A DNA stretch of 21,782 bases from assembly GCA_030598885.1 (NCBI GenBank), contig JAUVOZ010000011.1:1-21782 (forward strand), in the 5' to 3' direction. Below are positions 1 through 7,604 of the stretch, one piece after another. A program made the position numbers and the translations under genes. Source of the stretch: Anaerolineae bacterium. Its GTDB lineage: Bacteria; Chloroflexota; Anaerolineae; Anaerolineales; E44-bin32. Position 1 is the stretch's first letter; the number at the start of each line of letters is the position of its first letter. The notes beneath the pieces are model-generated. The model was not told where the DNA came from and searched no databases. It was given only the letters and a program-made list of their open reading frames with translations.

Positions 1-378
1 AACAAGGACGATTGCCTTATCTCTAAAATTGCAGACTGTCAAAACCTTCTTGATCTCAGCGGGGGTAAGAACTTCCATTCGCTTTTCGTGTACCTTGGGC
101 ATATCAACCTTGAAGATGTTAGCAAGATACCCCTCAGCATGTGCAAAGCGCACGAATGATTTAATTGCCCTTGCATGGGCATGAACGGTGGCGCTTGAAA
201 CTCCCCGTTTTGCCACACTAGCCAGAAACCTTCGCACATCCTTTGATGTGATATCATCTGTCTGCAAGCTCTCAATGAAAGGGGTCAGCATCCGTTGGTA
301 AAAGTCTATGGTGTCTTCGCTGCATAACTTTGCTTCTCTACTTAGTAAGAAGTCTGTCAGAATCACGTGCCCGTTCAT
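1..378 (-). CDS. Tyrosine recombinase/integrase, N-terminal part (cut by window edge)
   Basis: Reading the minus strand from the ATG at 378 gives 126 codons without a stop, running off the left edge. The start is set by an AGGAGG-type ribosome binding site about 8 bases upstream (386-391). The protein begins MNGHVILTDFLLSRE and has the layout of the SAM-like, DNA-binding N-terminal domain of phage integrases and Xer recombinases: a helical region with TIDFYQRMLTPFIE, then SATVHAHARAIKSFVRFAHAEGY, then the linker into the catalytic domain (EVLTPAEIKKVL, FRDKAIVLV). The catalytic R-H-R-Y residues would lie beyond the edge, so activity cannot be judged. The gene is read away from the tRNA-Leu gene about 120 bases to the right. 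It could be a phage or island integrase or a Xer-like resolvase; the visible part does not decide this. Confidence 0.85.
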   Translation of the reverse strand, partial: MNGHVILTDFLLSREAKLCSEDTIDFYQRMLTPFIESLQTDDITSKDVRRFLASVAKRGVSSATVHAHARAIKSFVRFAHAEGYLANIFKVDMPKVHEKRMEVLTPAEIKKVLTVCNFRDKAIVLV

Positions 379-458
379 GCTGGTAGCCTCCTGTTCCACC
401 AGCGACGAGGCTCAAGTTTCCTGTCCGTCACTTTTTCAACATCCCCCGATAAGTCTAC

Positions 459-487
459 TTTACATCACTCATAGCGCCAGATATAAT
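459..487 (+). promoter_or_regulatory. Sigma-70 type promoter of the tRNA-Leu gene
   Basis: TTTACA (459-464) and a perfect TATAAT (482-487) are separated by 17 bases. The -10 box ends nine bases before the first base of the tRNA, so the transcript would start close to the mature 5' end. No other clear promoter was found before tig, so tig-clpP-clpX may also be read from here. Confidence 0.75.
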
Positions 488-496
488 CAATTGAGC

Positions 497-578
497 GGGG
501 AAGTGCTGGAATTGGCAGACAGGCGTGACTTAGGATCACGTGCCGTAAGGCGTGAGGGTTCAAATCCCTCCTTCCCCA
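497..578 (+). tRNA. tRNA-Leu (anticodon UAG)
   Basis: A full class II tRNA can be folded by eye. The acceptor stem is GGGGAAG (497-503) with CTTCCCC (571-577). The D-arm carries the AATTGGCAGAC pattern usual for tRNA-Leu. The anticodon stem CGTGA/TCACG encloses loop CTTAGGA, giving anticodon TAG at 531-533 (reads CTA and related Leu codons). A long variable arm (TGCCGTAAGGCG) is followed by the T-arm GAGGG-TTCAAAT-CCCTC. The discriminator base is A578. The CCA end is not encoded (ACT follows), so it must be added by a nucleotidyltransferase. Confidence 0.97.
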
Positions 579-666
579 CTCCTGCGATTGGACTACATGA
601 CATCTTTACACCAGTGCGATGAACAATCCGCACTAACCAAAGATACAATCTTGGAGGATCGATACG

Positions 667-2055
667 TTGAAAATTGAAACCGAGGCTCTGGAGGATCGCC
701 AAGTACAGATCACCGTGGAGATCCCAGATGAACGTCTGCAGGCGGCGATGCGCTCCACAGCCCGACGTTTGAGCCGTGAGACTCGCATCCCCGGTTTTCG
801 CCCAGGCAAAGCACCTTACAACATAATCATTAATAAATTCGGAGAGGAAATTGTATTCGAAGAAACTCTAGACGATCTCGGTAAGGATATTTATCGCCAG
901 GCGCTGGAGGAAGCAGAGCTCGACCCTTATGGTCCCGGCTCGCTTGATGAAGTGGTCAGTCGTGATCCGCTCGTGATTCGCTATACAGTGCCGCTTCCTC
1001 CCGAAGTTGACTTGGGAAGCTATCGAGAGATACGTATCTCCTGGGAGGACCCCCAGGTCACCGATGATGCCCTTGAAGCGGTGTTGGAGGATCTACGACA
1101 GAGACGGGCTCTCATCGAACCGGCTGACCGCCCAGCTCAACTCACCGATGTAGTAGTTCTGAACATCAGTGGCGAGCTCCGCGAACCACCAGATGAAAGA
1201 GATGCCACCCTGCTTGACAATAAAGGGGTTGAAGTATTGGTTGCCGAAGAAACGGACTGGCCTATACCTGGGATAGTCGAGCATCTTATAGATCTTGAAG
1301 CCGGAGACGAACGCCATTTTGAGTATCAATTTCCTGAGGACTACCCCTCTGAGGACCTTCAAAATCTCTCCGCCGACTTCCACCTCACATGCCTCGAAGT
1401 CAAATCACGAATCGTCCCCAATTGGTCGGATGACCTGGCCCGAAACATCGGGGAATACAACGACCTTCTCGATCTACGATTGAAAATACGTGGGGATTTG
1501 CTCGAACGAGCCCAACACCAGGCCGATGCAGAATTCGCCCAGCGGGTGATCGAAGCTACGATTGAAGGGGCCACAATCAGCTACCCACCATTACTGCTGC
1601 AAGACGAAGTGAGCGAGATGCGGACAGAGTTGGAACGACGTTTGACGGGACAAAACCTCAGTCTGGAAGACTACCTGAAGATTGAGAAAAAAACCGATGA
1701 GGAACTTCGCTCCGAGCTAGAACCTCGAGCCATTGAACGACTCAATAGAGCTCTAATCCTTGGGAAATTGGTCGAAGTCGAGGAACTTGAGGTGGGGGAG
1801 GAGGAAGTTAGTAGCGAAATCGATCGAATCATCGCACCTTTCAAAGACCAGTCGGAAGATATCCGGAAATCGTTTGACAACCCGATGAGTCGCCGTCACC
1901 TCACCCTCGATCTACTTACTACCAAAGCTATAAAACATCTTGTCGCCATCGCTAAGGATGAACTAGAACATATCGAAGGGAACTTAGCGGAAAAGACCTC
2001 AAAGGTGGCCTCGAATGAAGGTGTACCTGATGAGGATAATCCTAGTAAGGAGTAA
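667..2055 (+). CDS. tig: Trigger factor, ribosome-associated chaperone
   Basis: This 462-residue protein is a trigger factor, which sits at the ribosome exit tunnel and shields new chains. The ribosome-docking signature GFRPGKAP is at residues 43-50. A degenerate FKBP-like peptidyl-prolyl isomerase domain follows in the middle (around 150-245), then the long helical C-terminal chaperone domain rich in Glu, Lys and Arg. The length matches the family (about 430-480). The start is a TTG codon preceded at 653-657 by GGAGG with a 9-base gap; no in-frame ATG nearby fits the family start MKIETEAL better. It begins the tig-clpP-clpX order that is common in bacteria and follows tRNA-Leu by 88 bases. 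The last about 30 residues are polar and probably disordered. Confidence 0.97.
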   Translation: MKIETEALEDRQVQITVEIPDERLQAAMRSTARRLSRETRIPGFRPGKAPYNIIINKFGEEIVFEETLDDLGKDIYRQALEEAELDPYGPGSLDEVVSRDPLVIRYTVPLPPEVDLGSYREIRISWEDPQVTDDALEAVLEDLRQRRALIEPADRPAQLTDVVVLNISGELREPPDERDATLLDNKGVEVLVAEETDWPIPGIVEHLIDLEAGDERHFEYQFPEDYPSEDLQNLSADFHLTCLEVKSRIVPNWSDDLARNIGEYNDLLDLRLKIRGDLLERAQHQADAEFAQRVIEATIEGATISYPPLLLQDEVSEMRTELERRLTGQNLSLEDYLKIEKKTDEELRSELEPRAIERLNRALILGKLVEVEELEVGEEEVSSEIDRIIAPFKDQSEDIRKSFDNPMSRRHLTLDLLTTKAIKHLVAIAKDELEHIEGNLAEKTSKVASNEGVPDEDNPSKE

Positions 2056-2066
2056 GTGTAAATATT

Positions 2067-2699
2067 ATGTCAGAAAAAATCCATCAATCCCTCATCCCCA
2101 TGGTCATCGAAACGAGCGGCCGAGGGGAACGAGCATACGATATCTATTCTTTACTTCTCCGAGAGCGAATAATTTTTCTCGGAACACCGATAAACGACCA
2201 AGTATCAAATTTGATGGTCGCCCAATTGCTTTATCTCGACCGTGAGGACTCAGATAAGCAAGTTTACATGTACATCAACTGTCCTGGCGGCGGAATTTAC
2301 TCCGGTCTGGCAATCTATGATACGATGCAGCAGCTTAGTGCCCCGATTTCAACCGTTGCTGTAGGCGTCACAGCATCGTTCGGTACTTTGCTCCTAGCAG
2401 CAGGCACCAAGGACATGCGCTATGCGCTGCCTCATGCGACCATCCACCTTCATCAACCGATGGGTGGAACACAGGGCCAGGCAACCGATATTGAGATTCA
2501 AGCCAAAGAGATCTTGCGCTTGCGCGAAAAATTGAATACTATACTTGCGAAACATACCGGACAGTCGCTTGAAGTAATTGAACGCGACACCGAGCGGGAT
2601 TTTTATATGGATGGCGAAGCCGCTAAGGAGTACGGTCTGATCGATCACGTGCTCTTACCCTCCGACGATAACCAGAGCGAAGAAGAGGGAGACGAGTAG
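2067..2699 (+). CDS. clpP: ATP-dependent Clp protease proteolytic subunit
   Basis: This 210-residue protein is the serine peptidase ClpP, which forms the two-ring proteolytic chamber used by ClpX or ClpA/C. The catalytic triad can be placed: Ser104 in GVTASFGTLLL, His129 in HLHQPMGG, and Asp178 in ERDTERDFY. The hydrophobic pocket region and the handle helix (GQATDIEIQAKEIL) are intact. The N-terminus MSEKIHQSLIPMVIETSGRG lacks a long propeptide; the family processing site would be near residues 10-18. The last about 12 residues are acidic (SEEEGDE). It lies 11 bases after tig; AAGGAG (2047-2052) overlaps the end of tig, a somewhat long 14 bases before the ATG. ClpX follows after six bases, so the pair is very likely made together. 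Confidence 0.98.
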   Translation: MSEKIHQSLIPMVIETSGRGERAYDIYSLLLRERIIFLGTPINDQVSNLMVAQLLYLDREDSDKQVYMYINCPGGGIYSGLAIYDTMQQLSAPISTVAVGVTASFGTLLLAAGTKDMRYALPHATIHLHQPMGGTQGQATDIEIQAKEILRLREKLNTILAKHTGQSLEVIERDTERDFYMDGEAAKEYGLIDHVLLPSDDNQSEEEGDE

Positions 2700-2705
2700 T
2701 TAAAC

Positions 2706-4007
2706 ATGTCGCTTAAACACCCTACCTCACCGGAGACGCGCCGGTGCTCATTCTGCAACCGGGATGAAGGCGAGATCCAGCGCTTGATCGCTGGACCTGA
2801 AGGCGTCTTCATCTGCAATGAGTGCGTCGATCTTTGTCGTGACATCCTTGAAGGTGAAACTCCATGGCCGGCTACTGCTGGAACTCCCTCCGGCCGGCCA
2901 CAACTCTCTCCTCAGGAAATCTTCGCCCAATTAGATGAATATGTCGTCGGTCAGGATCTTGCTAAACGAGTGCTTTCCGTAGCCGTGTACAACCACTATA
3001 AAAGAATCGCACACCGGGGTCGCACGGATGTTGAATTGGATAAAGCCAATATCCTTCTCATGGGCCCCACCGGCTGTGGTAAGACCTTGCTCGCCCAGAC
3101 TTTAGCCAGGAGTCTCGATGTCCCCTTCTGCATCGCCGATGCAACCGCCTTAACCGAAGCTGGTTATGTGGGTGAGGATGTTGAGAACATCCTGCTACGA
3201 TTGCTTCAGACTGCGGATTTTATTGTCCCCCGTGCGGAACGCGGAATCGTCTATATTGACGAGATCGACAAGACCGCCCGCAAAACAGGTGACAATCCAA
3301 GCATTACCCGCGATGTTTCTGGTGAAGGCGTACAGCAGGCGCTATTAAAAATCATCGAAGGCGCGGTGGTCAATGTACCCCCTCAGGGCGGTCGAAAGCA
3401 CCCTCAACAAGAGTTTATCCAGGTCGACACCAACGACATCCTCTTCATCTGCGGTGGCACCTTCACTGGCTTGCCTGACATCATCGCCGAACGAATCGGT
3501 CGACGAGGAAAACTTGGCTTCACCGGCACATTGGAAGAGCAGGCGATTAGCAGTGCGGACGATAGTCTCTTATTACGCCTGGTCACCCCCGACGATTTGA
3601 TGCGTTTCGGCATGATACCCGAGCTCGTCGGACGACTACCGATGGCGATCAGTGTGAACCCTCTCGACGTTACCGATCTGCGTGCCATTCTCACCAGACC
3701 GCGTAATGCCCTTGTGCGACAATATCAGCGCCTATTCGAGATGGACGACGTCGAACTCCATTTCACCCCCGAGGCTTTAGATACTGCGGCTGAATTGGCG
3801 TTAGGTCGAGAAACCGGTGCCCGTGGTCTGCGTGCCATCATTGAAACCGCCCTACTCGATGTGATGTACGAGATCCCCTCACGCCCTGAGATCTATAAGG
3901 TTACGGTGGACGAAGGCGCAATTGCTGGCAATGATCGGCCTTGGTTGCTCGACGCTCAAGGTAAGAAGCTCACCTTCGGAGACGAAATTCTGTCAGACGC
4001 TGCCTGA
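2706..4007 (+). CDS. clpX: ATP-dependent Clp protease ATP-binding subunit ClpX
   Basis: This 433-residue AAA+ unfoldase recognises tagged proteins and threads them into ClpP. The N-terminal zinc domain has Cys14, Cys17, Cys37 and Cys40. Walker A is GPTGCGKT (120-127) and Walker B is IVYIDEIDK (from 181). The substrate-gripping pore loop GYVGED is at 153-158. The ClpP-docking loop is present as LGF (269-271, in GRRGKLGFTG), the place of the usual IGF. The sensor 2 region near GARGLRAIIE is also present. Length is normal (about 420-435). The gene starts six bases after clpP; GGGAG within the end of clpP is rather far for a binding site, so translation is probably coupled to clpP. Confidence 0.98.
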   Translation: MSLKHPTSPETRRCSFCNRDEGEIQRLIAGPEGVFICNECVDLCRDILEGETPWPATAGTPSGRPQLSPQEIFAQLDEYVVGQDLAKRVLSVAVYNHYKRIAHRGRTDVELDKANILLMGPTGCGKTLLAQTLARSLDVPFCIADATALTEAGYVGEDVENILLRLLQTADFIVPRAERGIVYIDEIDKTARKTGDNPSITRDVSGEGVQQALLKIIEGAVVNVPPQGGRKHPQQEFIQVDTNDILFICGGTFTGLPDIIAERIGRRGKLGFTGTLEEQAISSADDSLLLRLVTPDDLMRFGMIPELVGRLPMAISVNPLDVTDLRAILTRPRNALVRQYQRLFEMDDVELHFTPEALDTAAELALGRETGARGLRAIIETALLDVMYEIPSRPEIYKVTVDEGAIAGNDRPWLLDAQGKKLTFGDEILSDAA

Positions 4008-4027
4008 TTTCACTCTTCCCAGACAAA

Positions 4028-4091
4028 GGATAGCTCCGTTGTATGAATGTTTTATCCACTAATTTTATGTTGATGCGTTGTCGAGCTATCC
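4028..4091. repeat. 9-bp inverted repeat in the clpX to HAD gap
   Basis: GGATAGCTC (4028-4036) is repeated exactly in inverted form as GAGCTATCC (4083-4091) with 46 bases between. It starts 21 bases after the clpX stop. There is no T-run behind it, so it is not a standard terminator; it may be a long-loop RNA stem or a pair of protein sites, or chance. The rest of 4008-4255 shows no gene. Confidence 0.4.
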
Positions 4092-4255
4092 GCAGAATCG
4101 CTGTCGATATATATCCCCCCTTCACAGCACTGCCTTTCCCTAGAGCATCAAGGCCTTAAAGAGATATAGGTTAAACTGCTATTCAGATCCCCCGGTCAAG
4201 GGCTAAAGTGAGGGTTTCCATCTCACCCCCGCCCAGGCCACGAATTGGAGCATGC

Positions 4256-5059
4256 ATGAGTGAACTAAACCAAATACAGGCGATGATCATCGATCTTGAC
4301 GGAGTCTTATGGCTCGGCGATACTCCTCTTCCTGGTGTTGTGGATCTATTTAATCTGCTCCACCGGAAACCGATTCAATACATATTAGCGACAAACAACG
4401 CTACTGCCGACCCTAATAGCGTTTGCAATCGCTTAGATATGTTAGGGGTTATCGTAGAGCCCAACCGGATCCTTACCTCCAGTCAGGCATCTGCCCGATT
4501 CCTCCAGCAACAATTACCTCAAGGATCTCTTGTTTACACCATCGGTGAGCTACCCCTCAGGACGGCTTTAACCCAAGCGGGCTTTATTCTTACTGATGCT
4601 GCAGACGGCGCACAGGCTGTCGTAGTTGGCTTAGATCGCCAGTTATCCTGGAACACAATAACTGAGGCTACTCTGGCGATCCAAGCCGGTGCCATGTTCA
4701 TTGGCACCAACCCTGATGTTTCCTTCCCTATGGAACGAGGTCAGGCACCAGGCGTCGGTGCCATACTGGCTGCGCTGAAAGCTGCTACTGGCGTGCAGCC
4801 AACAATTGTCGGTAAGCCAGAACCGCACCTCTTCCTCCAGGCGTTGCATCGCCTGGACACCGAACCCAAACGAACCCTCGCAATTGGCGATCGTCTTGAG
4901 ACAGACATCCTCGGTGGCCAAAATAGCGGGATGCTGACCTGTCTCGTCCTGACCGGCGTTACCAAGCGCCAAGATCTGCTCGACTCCCCAATCCAACCTG
5001 ATTATGTCTTCGAGGACTTACCCCAACTATGCCGGGTGCTGGTAGGCGAAGAGCCTTGA
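4256..5059 (+). CDS. HAD superfamily IIA phosphatase (NagD-like)
   Basis: This 267-residue protein is a haloacid dehalogenase-type phosphatase with a type IIA cap, the group of NagD, p-nitrophenyl phosphatase and phosphoglycolate/UMP phosphatases. Motif I is DLDGVLW with nucleophile Asp13 and acid/base Asp15. Motif II is ATNNAT (Thr46). The motif III Lys is in GKPEP (186-190), and motif IV GDRLETDI is at 211-218. The substrate cannot be told from sequence. The start was chosen at the ATG at 4256 because TTGGAG lies five bases upstream; a GTG at 4208 would add 16 residues (Pro/Arg-rich) unlike the family start. Its end overlaps rlmN, so the two are probably co-translated. Confidence 0.93.
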   Translation: MSELNQIQAMIIDLDGVLWLGDTPLPGVVDLFNLLHRKPIQYILATNNATADPNSVCNRLDMLGVIVEPNRILTSSQASARFLQQQLPQGSLVYTIGELPLRTALTQAGFILTDAADGAQAVVVGLDRQLSWNTITEATLAIQAGAMFIGTNPDVSFPMERGQAPGVGAILAALKAATGVQPTIVGKPEPHLFLQALHRLDTEPKRTLAIGDRLETDILGGQNSGMLTCLVLTGVTKRQDLLDSPIQPDYVFEDLPQLCRVLVGEEP

Positions 5060-6090
5060 ACGAGCGTCCATTATTCTTCGACCTGACCCCTGAGGACCTC
5101 ACACAACGTATGTTGACCTGGGGTGAACCGGCTTACCGAGGCCGTCAACTTTGGCGCGGCGTCTATCGACAGTTGGCTGAGACGCCAGAATTGATTACTA
5201 ACCTGCCACACAATCTCCAACGCCGCTTTTCCGAAGCCTTTTCCTTCTATTCTATGGAAGTTAAAAAAACTGTGCGTTCGGCCGATAACAACACACAAAA
5301 GGTTGTTCTCGGTCTCACCGATAGTCACTCGATCGAGTCGGTATTTATGCGCTATGAACGACGCCGAACAGCCTGCATCTCCACCCAGGTCGGATGCGCG
5401 CTGGGCTGCGTATTTTGCGCCACCGGTCGGATGGGCTTAGTGCGCGATCTCACCGCTGGAGAGATCGTCGAACAGGTTATGTACTTCACCCGAAGACTTG
5501 CTCAGGACGGAGAGCGCCTTACCAACATTGTTATCATGGGAATGGGCGAGCCTTTCCTTAACTACCAGGCGACCATGCAGGCGATCGACACGCTCAACGA
5601 TCCTGATGGGTTTAACTTCGGGGCTCGAAGATTCACAATCTCAACCATCGGCATAACTCCAAAGATCGAATGCTTCACCCAAGAACGACGGCAAATTAAT
5701 CTCGCCGTTTCTCTCCACGCCGCTACAAACGAGTTACGCCAGCAGATGCTCCCGATCAATCGCCGCTATCCGTTAGAAAGTCTCATCCCTGCTTGCCGTA
5801 ATTATGTCGAGCAGACCGGCCGTCGGATAACGTTCGAATGGGCGCTCATTCGACAAGTCAACGATGGATTGGATCAAGCGGAGGCGCTGGTAAATCTGAT
5901 CCAAGGTTTAAACTGTCACGTCAACTTGATCCCCCTCAACCCTACCGATGGTTACCCAGGAGAAGCCACGTCACAGCAGCAAGTGGACAACTTTTACCAC
6001 TACCTCAACACCCGAAAGATCCAGTGCACGATTCGGGTGCGGCGGGGGATTAATATAAACGCAGGTTGTGGTCAATTAGCGACTGAATGA
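5029..6090 (+). CDS. rlmN: 23S rRNA/tRNA C2-adenosine methyltransferase, radical SAM
   Basis: This protein of up to 353 residues is RlmN, which makes 2-methyladenosine at 23S rRNA A2503 and tRNA A37. The radical SAM cluster motif is CALGCVFC (Cys123, Cys127, Cys130). The two catalytic cysteines of the family are also there: Cys116 in TACISTQVGC and Cys347 in INAGCGQLA near the end. GMGEPFLNY and the SAM-binding stretch NLAVSLHA are typical. Two starts are possible: ATG 5029, inside the end of the HAD gene, and TTG 5056, which overlaps that gene's stop (TTGA) and would remove nine residues (MPGAGRRRA). The family start does not decide. No reading-frame break is seen. Confidence 0.96.
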   Translation: MPGAGRRRALNERPLFFDLTPEDLTQRMLTWGEPAYRGRQLWRGVYRQLAETPELITNLPHNLQRRFSEAFSFYSMEVKKTVRSADNNTQKVVLGLTDSHSIESVFMRYERRRTACISTQVGCALGCVFCATGRMGLVRDLTAGEIVEQVMYFTRRLAQDGERLTNIVIMGMGEPFLNYQATMQAIDTLNDPDGFNFGARRFTISTIGITPKIECFTQERRQINLAVSLHAATNELRQQMLPINRRYPLESLIPACRNYVEQTGRRITFEWALIRQVNDGLDQAEALVNLIQGLNCHVNLIPLNPTDGYPGEATSQQQVDNFYHYLNTRKIQCTIRVRRGININAGCGQLATE

Positions 6091-6161
6091 AAAGTTGGCA
6101 CTAATTTTTCCTTCCAAAACCCCAATGAGCAGTCGTATATGCGATCCTTAAACTCTTTACC

Positions 6162-6190
6162 TTGTCAATTCCCCTCTGGAAAGGTATCAT
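6162..6190 (+). promoter_or_regulatory. Promoter placed directly before rpe (possible leaderless start)
   Basis: TTGTCA (6162-6167), 17 bases, TATCAT (6185-6190); each box matches the sigma-70 consensus at five of six positions. The -10 box ends seven bases before the rpe ATG at 6198, so transcription would begin at or one base before the A of ATG. The closest purine-rich site (GGAAAGG, 6178-6184) would not be in such a transcript. Confidence 0.6.
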
Positions 6191-6197
6191 TGCCAAG

Positions 6198-6869
6198 ATG
6201 TTAAGAGAATACATACTTGCTCCATCGATTTTAATGGCAGATCTCACCTGCCTAAGTGAGATGATCCAAGAAGTAGAAACTGCTGGAGCCGATTGGATTC
6301 ACCTCGATGTTATGGATGGGCATTTTGTCCCTAATATCACCATGGGACCGGTGTTGGTTAAAGCCTTTCGGCAAGTCACCAAGCTGCCATTAGATGTCCA
6401 GTTGATGATCAAGAAGCCAGAAAGGTATCTCCAGGCGTTTGCCGATGCTGGCGCTGACTCACTTACCGTCCATGTCGAAGCCTGCACCCATTTGCACTCC
6501 ACTCTCCATATGATCCGTGAAATCGGTTTGCGTGCAGGGGTTGCTCTTAATCCGGCAACACCAGTTGAAGCCATTACCGAGATCTTGTCGCTGGTGGATC
6601 TGGTACTGGTGATGACGGTTAACCCCGGCTTCTCTGGGCAAACCTTTATTCACTCCACCTTAAGTAAAATACGCCGGGTGCGAGCACATTTGGATGAGTT
6701 GGATCTGAGAACCAGGATTGAGGTCGACGGAGGCATAACGGCGCAGACAGCGCCACTGGCAGCAGCTGAAGGTGCAGATGTGTTCGTAGCCTCCAACGCG
6801 ATATTCAACCATCCAGATGGGATAAGTGGTGGAATAGCTGCCCTCAGGTCTTCGTTATCAACCACATAA
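6198..6869 (+). CDS. rpe: Ribulose-phosphate 3-epimerase
   Basis: This 223-residue TIM-barrel enzyme interconverts ribulose 5-phosphate and xylulose 5-phosphate in the pentose phosphate pathway. It starts MLREYILAPSILMAD, with Ser10 of the usual APSIL. Metal site residues His35 and Asp37 are in IHLDVMDGHFVPNIT, and Asp177 is in EVDGGI. The flexible loop MTVNPGFSGQ covers the active site. One point is odd: the usual DVHLM, whose His is the third metal ligand, reads DVQLM here (Gln68, codon CAG). The start ATG 6198 matches the family; the reading frame extends upstream to a TTG at 6162, but that lies in the likely -35 box. It lies about 107 bases after rlmN and converges with rpmB. Confidence 0.95.
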   Translation: MLREYILAPSILMADLTCLSEMIQEVETAGADWIHLDVMDGHFVPNITMGPVLVKAFRQVTKLPLDVQLMIKKPERYLQAFADAGADSLTVHVEACTHLHSTLHMIREIGLRAGVALNPATPVEAITEILSLVDLVLVMTVNPGFSGQTFIHSTLSKIRRVRAHLDELDLRTRIEVDGGITAQTAPLAAAEGADVFVASNAIFNHPDGISGGIAALRSSLSTT

Positions 6870-6877
6870 GCAAATGA

Positions 6878-6892
6878 CCGCCGAGGCGGCGG
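6878..6892. terminator. Hairpin between convergent rpe and rpmB
   Basis: CCGCC (6878-6882) and GGCGG (6888-6892) form a 5-bp GC stem with a 5-base loop in the 63-base gap between the ends of rpe and rpmB. It could stop transcription from both sides, but neither side has a good T-run, so the call is weak. Confidence 0.35.
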
Positions 6893-6932
6893 CCAAGTAT
6901 GGTGTTAATATCAATAGGAGACAAAATCAGTG

Positions 6933-7112
6933 CTAAACGCGTGTCAGCCGTTTAATACACTTTGTGCAGAGCGTTTTTTGAACCAAACGACCGTTCTCCA
7001 TCACCCGTGTTTTCTGAAGGTTGGACCGAAATTTGCGTTTGGTCGCATTCATCGAGAAACTTCGTCTATGTCCGAACGAAGTCGTCTTACCACAGTTCTC
7101 ACACCTAGCCAT
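6933..7112 (-). CDS. rpmB: 50S ribosomal protein L28, zinc-binding form
   Basis: A short gene of 59 residues. Reading from ATG 7112 gives MARCENCGKTTSFGHRRSFS, then NATKRKFRSNLQKTRV and a C-terminal TLCTKCIKRLTRV. This is bacterial L28, which binds 23S rRNA near the exit site. Cys4/Cys7 and Cys49/Cys52 form the zinc ribbon of the so-called C+ type. A GGAAAGGA binding site lies about 10 bases upstream. The gene is read away from the asp23-like gene, the same divergent arrangement known for rpmB and yloU in Bacillus subtilis. The open frame on the plus strand over this stretch is a shadow. Confidence 0.95.
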   Translation of the reverse strand: MARCENCGKTTSFGHRRSFSMNATKRKFRSNLQKTRVMENGRLVQKTLCTKCIKRLTRV

Positions 7113-7163
7113 CGGGTAAATATCCTTTCCCGGAAAAAAAATAAAACTTAATAAGCGGACGGA

Positions 7164-7192
7164 ATCTTACCACATGTCGGAAAGCTCTTCAA
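7164..7192 (-). promoter_or_regulatory. Possible rpmB promoter
   Basis: On the minus strand TTGAAG (7187-7192) and TAAGAT (7164-7169) are spaced by 17 bases, each matching consensus at four of six positions. It would give a leader of about 45 bases. It lies between the divergent rpmB and asp23-like genes. Confidence 0.35.
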
Positions 7193-7227
7193 ACCTATTT
7201 GGAAAACAGTTTTAAAGGCAAACGTAT

Positions 7228-7584
7228 ATGACTGGCGAGACAACATCAATTGGTCGCATTACAATTTCACCTCGGGCAATTTCAACCATCGCAAGTCAGG
7301 CAGCGATGCAATCCTACGGGGTGGTTGGTATGGCCAGCAAGAATCTAGCCGACGGCATTGTCCATGTCTTTGCCCGTGATCCTCGGCATGGTGTGCAGGT
7401 CAATTCGCTTGGTGATCAAATCGCAATCGACCTGTTTGTCATTATCGAATATGGCACTCGGATCTCATCTGTGGCGGCCAGTGTTGCCAATTCAGTACGA
7501 TACCAGGTCGAGCGAGCGATAGGTCTACCCGTGGCTGTGGTTAATGTACACGTACAAGACTTGCGTGTTAGCGATATCGACTGA
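7228..7584 (+). CDS. Asp23/YloU family protein
   Basis: This 118-residue protein belongs to the Asp23/Gls24 family (YloU in Bacillus). It starts TSIGRITISPRAISTIASQAA, followed by the family pattern of a Gly-Val-Val-Gly turn, an amphipathic strand block (VQVNSLGDQIAIDLFVIIEYG) and a C-terminal block with VNVHVQDLRV. No signal peptide or membrane segment is seen. The exact role is not known; Asp23 of Staphylococcus is linked to the cell envelope, and YloU-type genes stand next to the fatty-acid kinase gene. AAAGG (7214-7218) lies nine bases before the ATG. The kinase gene follows after 20 bases. Confidence 0.9.
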   Translation: MTGETTSIGRITISPRAISTIASQAAMQSYGVVGMASKNLADGIVHVFARDPRHGVQVNSLGDQIAIDLFVIIEYGTRISSVAASVANSVRYQVERAIGLPVAVVNVHVQDLRVSDID

Positions 7585-7604
7585 AAGTAAATAGGCTGGC
7601 AGGT

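Noticed and set aside
308..622. Plus-strand open frame of 104 codons
   Set aside because: It runs through the whole tRNA-Leu gene and its promoter and shows no family pattern.
644..649. TACAAT as a -10 box for tig
   Set aside because: Transcription would start at about 656, inside the ribosome binding site of tig, which has a good GGAGG, and the -35 match (TGAACA) is weak.
6930..7151. Plus-strand open frame of 73 codons
   Set aside because: It lies over rpmB on the other strand, which has clear L28 motifs and a ribosome binding site.
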